Below are positions 63,746 to 64,000 of a DNA stretch of 64,000 nt, piece by piece. The position numbers and the translations under genes are program-made. The notes below the pieces were generated by a model, which searched no databases, was not told the DNA's origin, and saw only the letters and a program-made list of their open reading frames with translations. The stretch comes from an uncultured Aquimarina sp. (GTDB lineage Bacteria; Bacteroidota; Bacteroidia; Flavobacteriales; Flavobacteriaceae). The stretch is from the NCBI GenBank assembly GCA_947500845.1, contig CANMTP010000009.1, positions 97,255 to 161,254 on the forward strand, read 5' to 3'. Each line of letters starts with the position of its first letter. The stretch's first letter is position 1.

Positions 63746-63965
63746 ACCCAACGGTCTTGTGTATGAAACGTAGCGTGTAAAAAGACGCTAACTTTTCGGA
63801 TTAACACAGAGCCGAATTTTTATATTTTGTTTTTATCTTTTCTATTTTAAAAGCCAAATTTTAAATTTGGCGGTCTTTGCAAATAAGTACGAACCTTTCG
63901 GTTTAGTAATTACTAGCTATGTTTTATAGCAACCATGTAAAAGCAGTATCCTAAGTTAGTATAAT
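63746..63965 (-). repeat. Array repeat 6 (long imperfect inverted repeat)
   Basis: The gene-proximal end in gene direction is GTTGGGT, an exact GTTRRRY. The long arms ATAAAACATAGC and GCTACGTTTCAT pair with G-T matches, with ACCGAAAGG/CCGAAAAGT segments inside and a perfect GCCAAATTTAAAATTTGGC palindrome at the centre (about 63850-63870). It shares its 63779-63813 block with repeat 3. It runs almost to the window end; no gene is seen after it. Confidence 0.5.
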
Positions 63966-64000
63966 AATTTAATAGCATTTTATTTATTATGGAAACACAA

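Noticed and set aside
63206..63751. Intact unknown gene with a 181-codon frame
   Set aside because: The sequence wording is that of a decayed transposase (CRGCPLR and, after stops, VFNCHNLKR), and its 5' part reads into the array repeat.

Overview
The window reads as a member of the Flavobacteriaceae (Bacteroidota). The support is the low-GC DNA, the promoter form TTG/TTTG then about 19-20 bases then TAnnTTTG seen at three places, a Bacteroides-type tra operon (TraE/F/G/I/J/K/M/N order), a BfmA/BtgA-type mobilisation protein, a curlin-repeat protein and a DUF4407 protein. No rRNA, CRISPR array or integrase is visible. The single intact RNA gene is a tRNA-Leu(UAG) at 43518-43599.

Bases 1 to about 43600 look like the right-hand part of an integrative and conjugative element (ICE) that ends at tRNA-Leu; its left end and integrase must lie outside the window. 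In order: (1) 1-8890, a six-gene defence-type operon: a TrlF-like ATPase cut by the window edge, a divergent four-gene Wadjet/MksBEFG set (JetA, JetB, JetC, JetD), and a PD-(D/E)xK nuclease-like protein with a second domain. (2) 9097-17051, a secreted N-acetylmuramoyl-L-alanine amidase, divergent from the conjugation operon traE-F-G-I-J-K-M-N plus a lipoprotein, closed by a strong terminator. (3) 17467-21923, a compact five-gene minus-strand operon: AbiEi antitoxin, AbiEii toxin, DUF4238 protein, PIN-domain protein and an unknown protein, with a visible autoregulatory operator. (4) 22434-30585, metabolic cargo: SDRs, a zinc alcohol dehydrogenase, a monooxygenase-fold protein, a cyclase/hydrolase, an NTF2-VOC fusion, two small cNMP-fold-like proteins and an AraC regulator, in two convergent blocks. 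(5) 30656-34262, the mobilisation block (coupling ATPase, adenine methyltransferase, relaxase, accessory protein) with an oriT-like structured region beside it. (6) 34658-43143, ICE housekeeping (SSB, DUF932, ParB-like), interrupted by two cargo genes (NERD-helicase, metal-binding-domain esterase) that lie between three copies of a structured repeat.

Bases 43634-53379 are ordinary chromosome: a 40-bp duplicate of the tRNA 5' half, an M20 dipeptidase, a long curlin-repeat protein, a BlaI/BlaR1-type pair with a clear BlaI box on its promoter, a DUF4407 membrane protein, and two hydroxyproline catabolism genes (D-amino-acid dehydrogenase and 4-hydroxyproline 2-epimerase).

Bases 53500-64000 are different again: a run of single genes, all on the minus strand, many broken by frameshifts or stops (two or three hydrolases, a GNAT acetyltransferase, a zinc-ribbon protein, a transposase remnant). 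They are separated by 120-210 bp imperfect inverted repeats, some with GTTRRRY-like ends. This resembles a decaying gene-cassette array (integron-like, without a visible integrase).

The strongest candidates for something not yet described are the three-copy covarying hairpin repeat around cargo genes (36133-40183), the five-gene AbiE operon, the extended Wadjet-like operon with its two-domain nuclease, and the cassette array.
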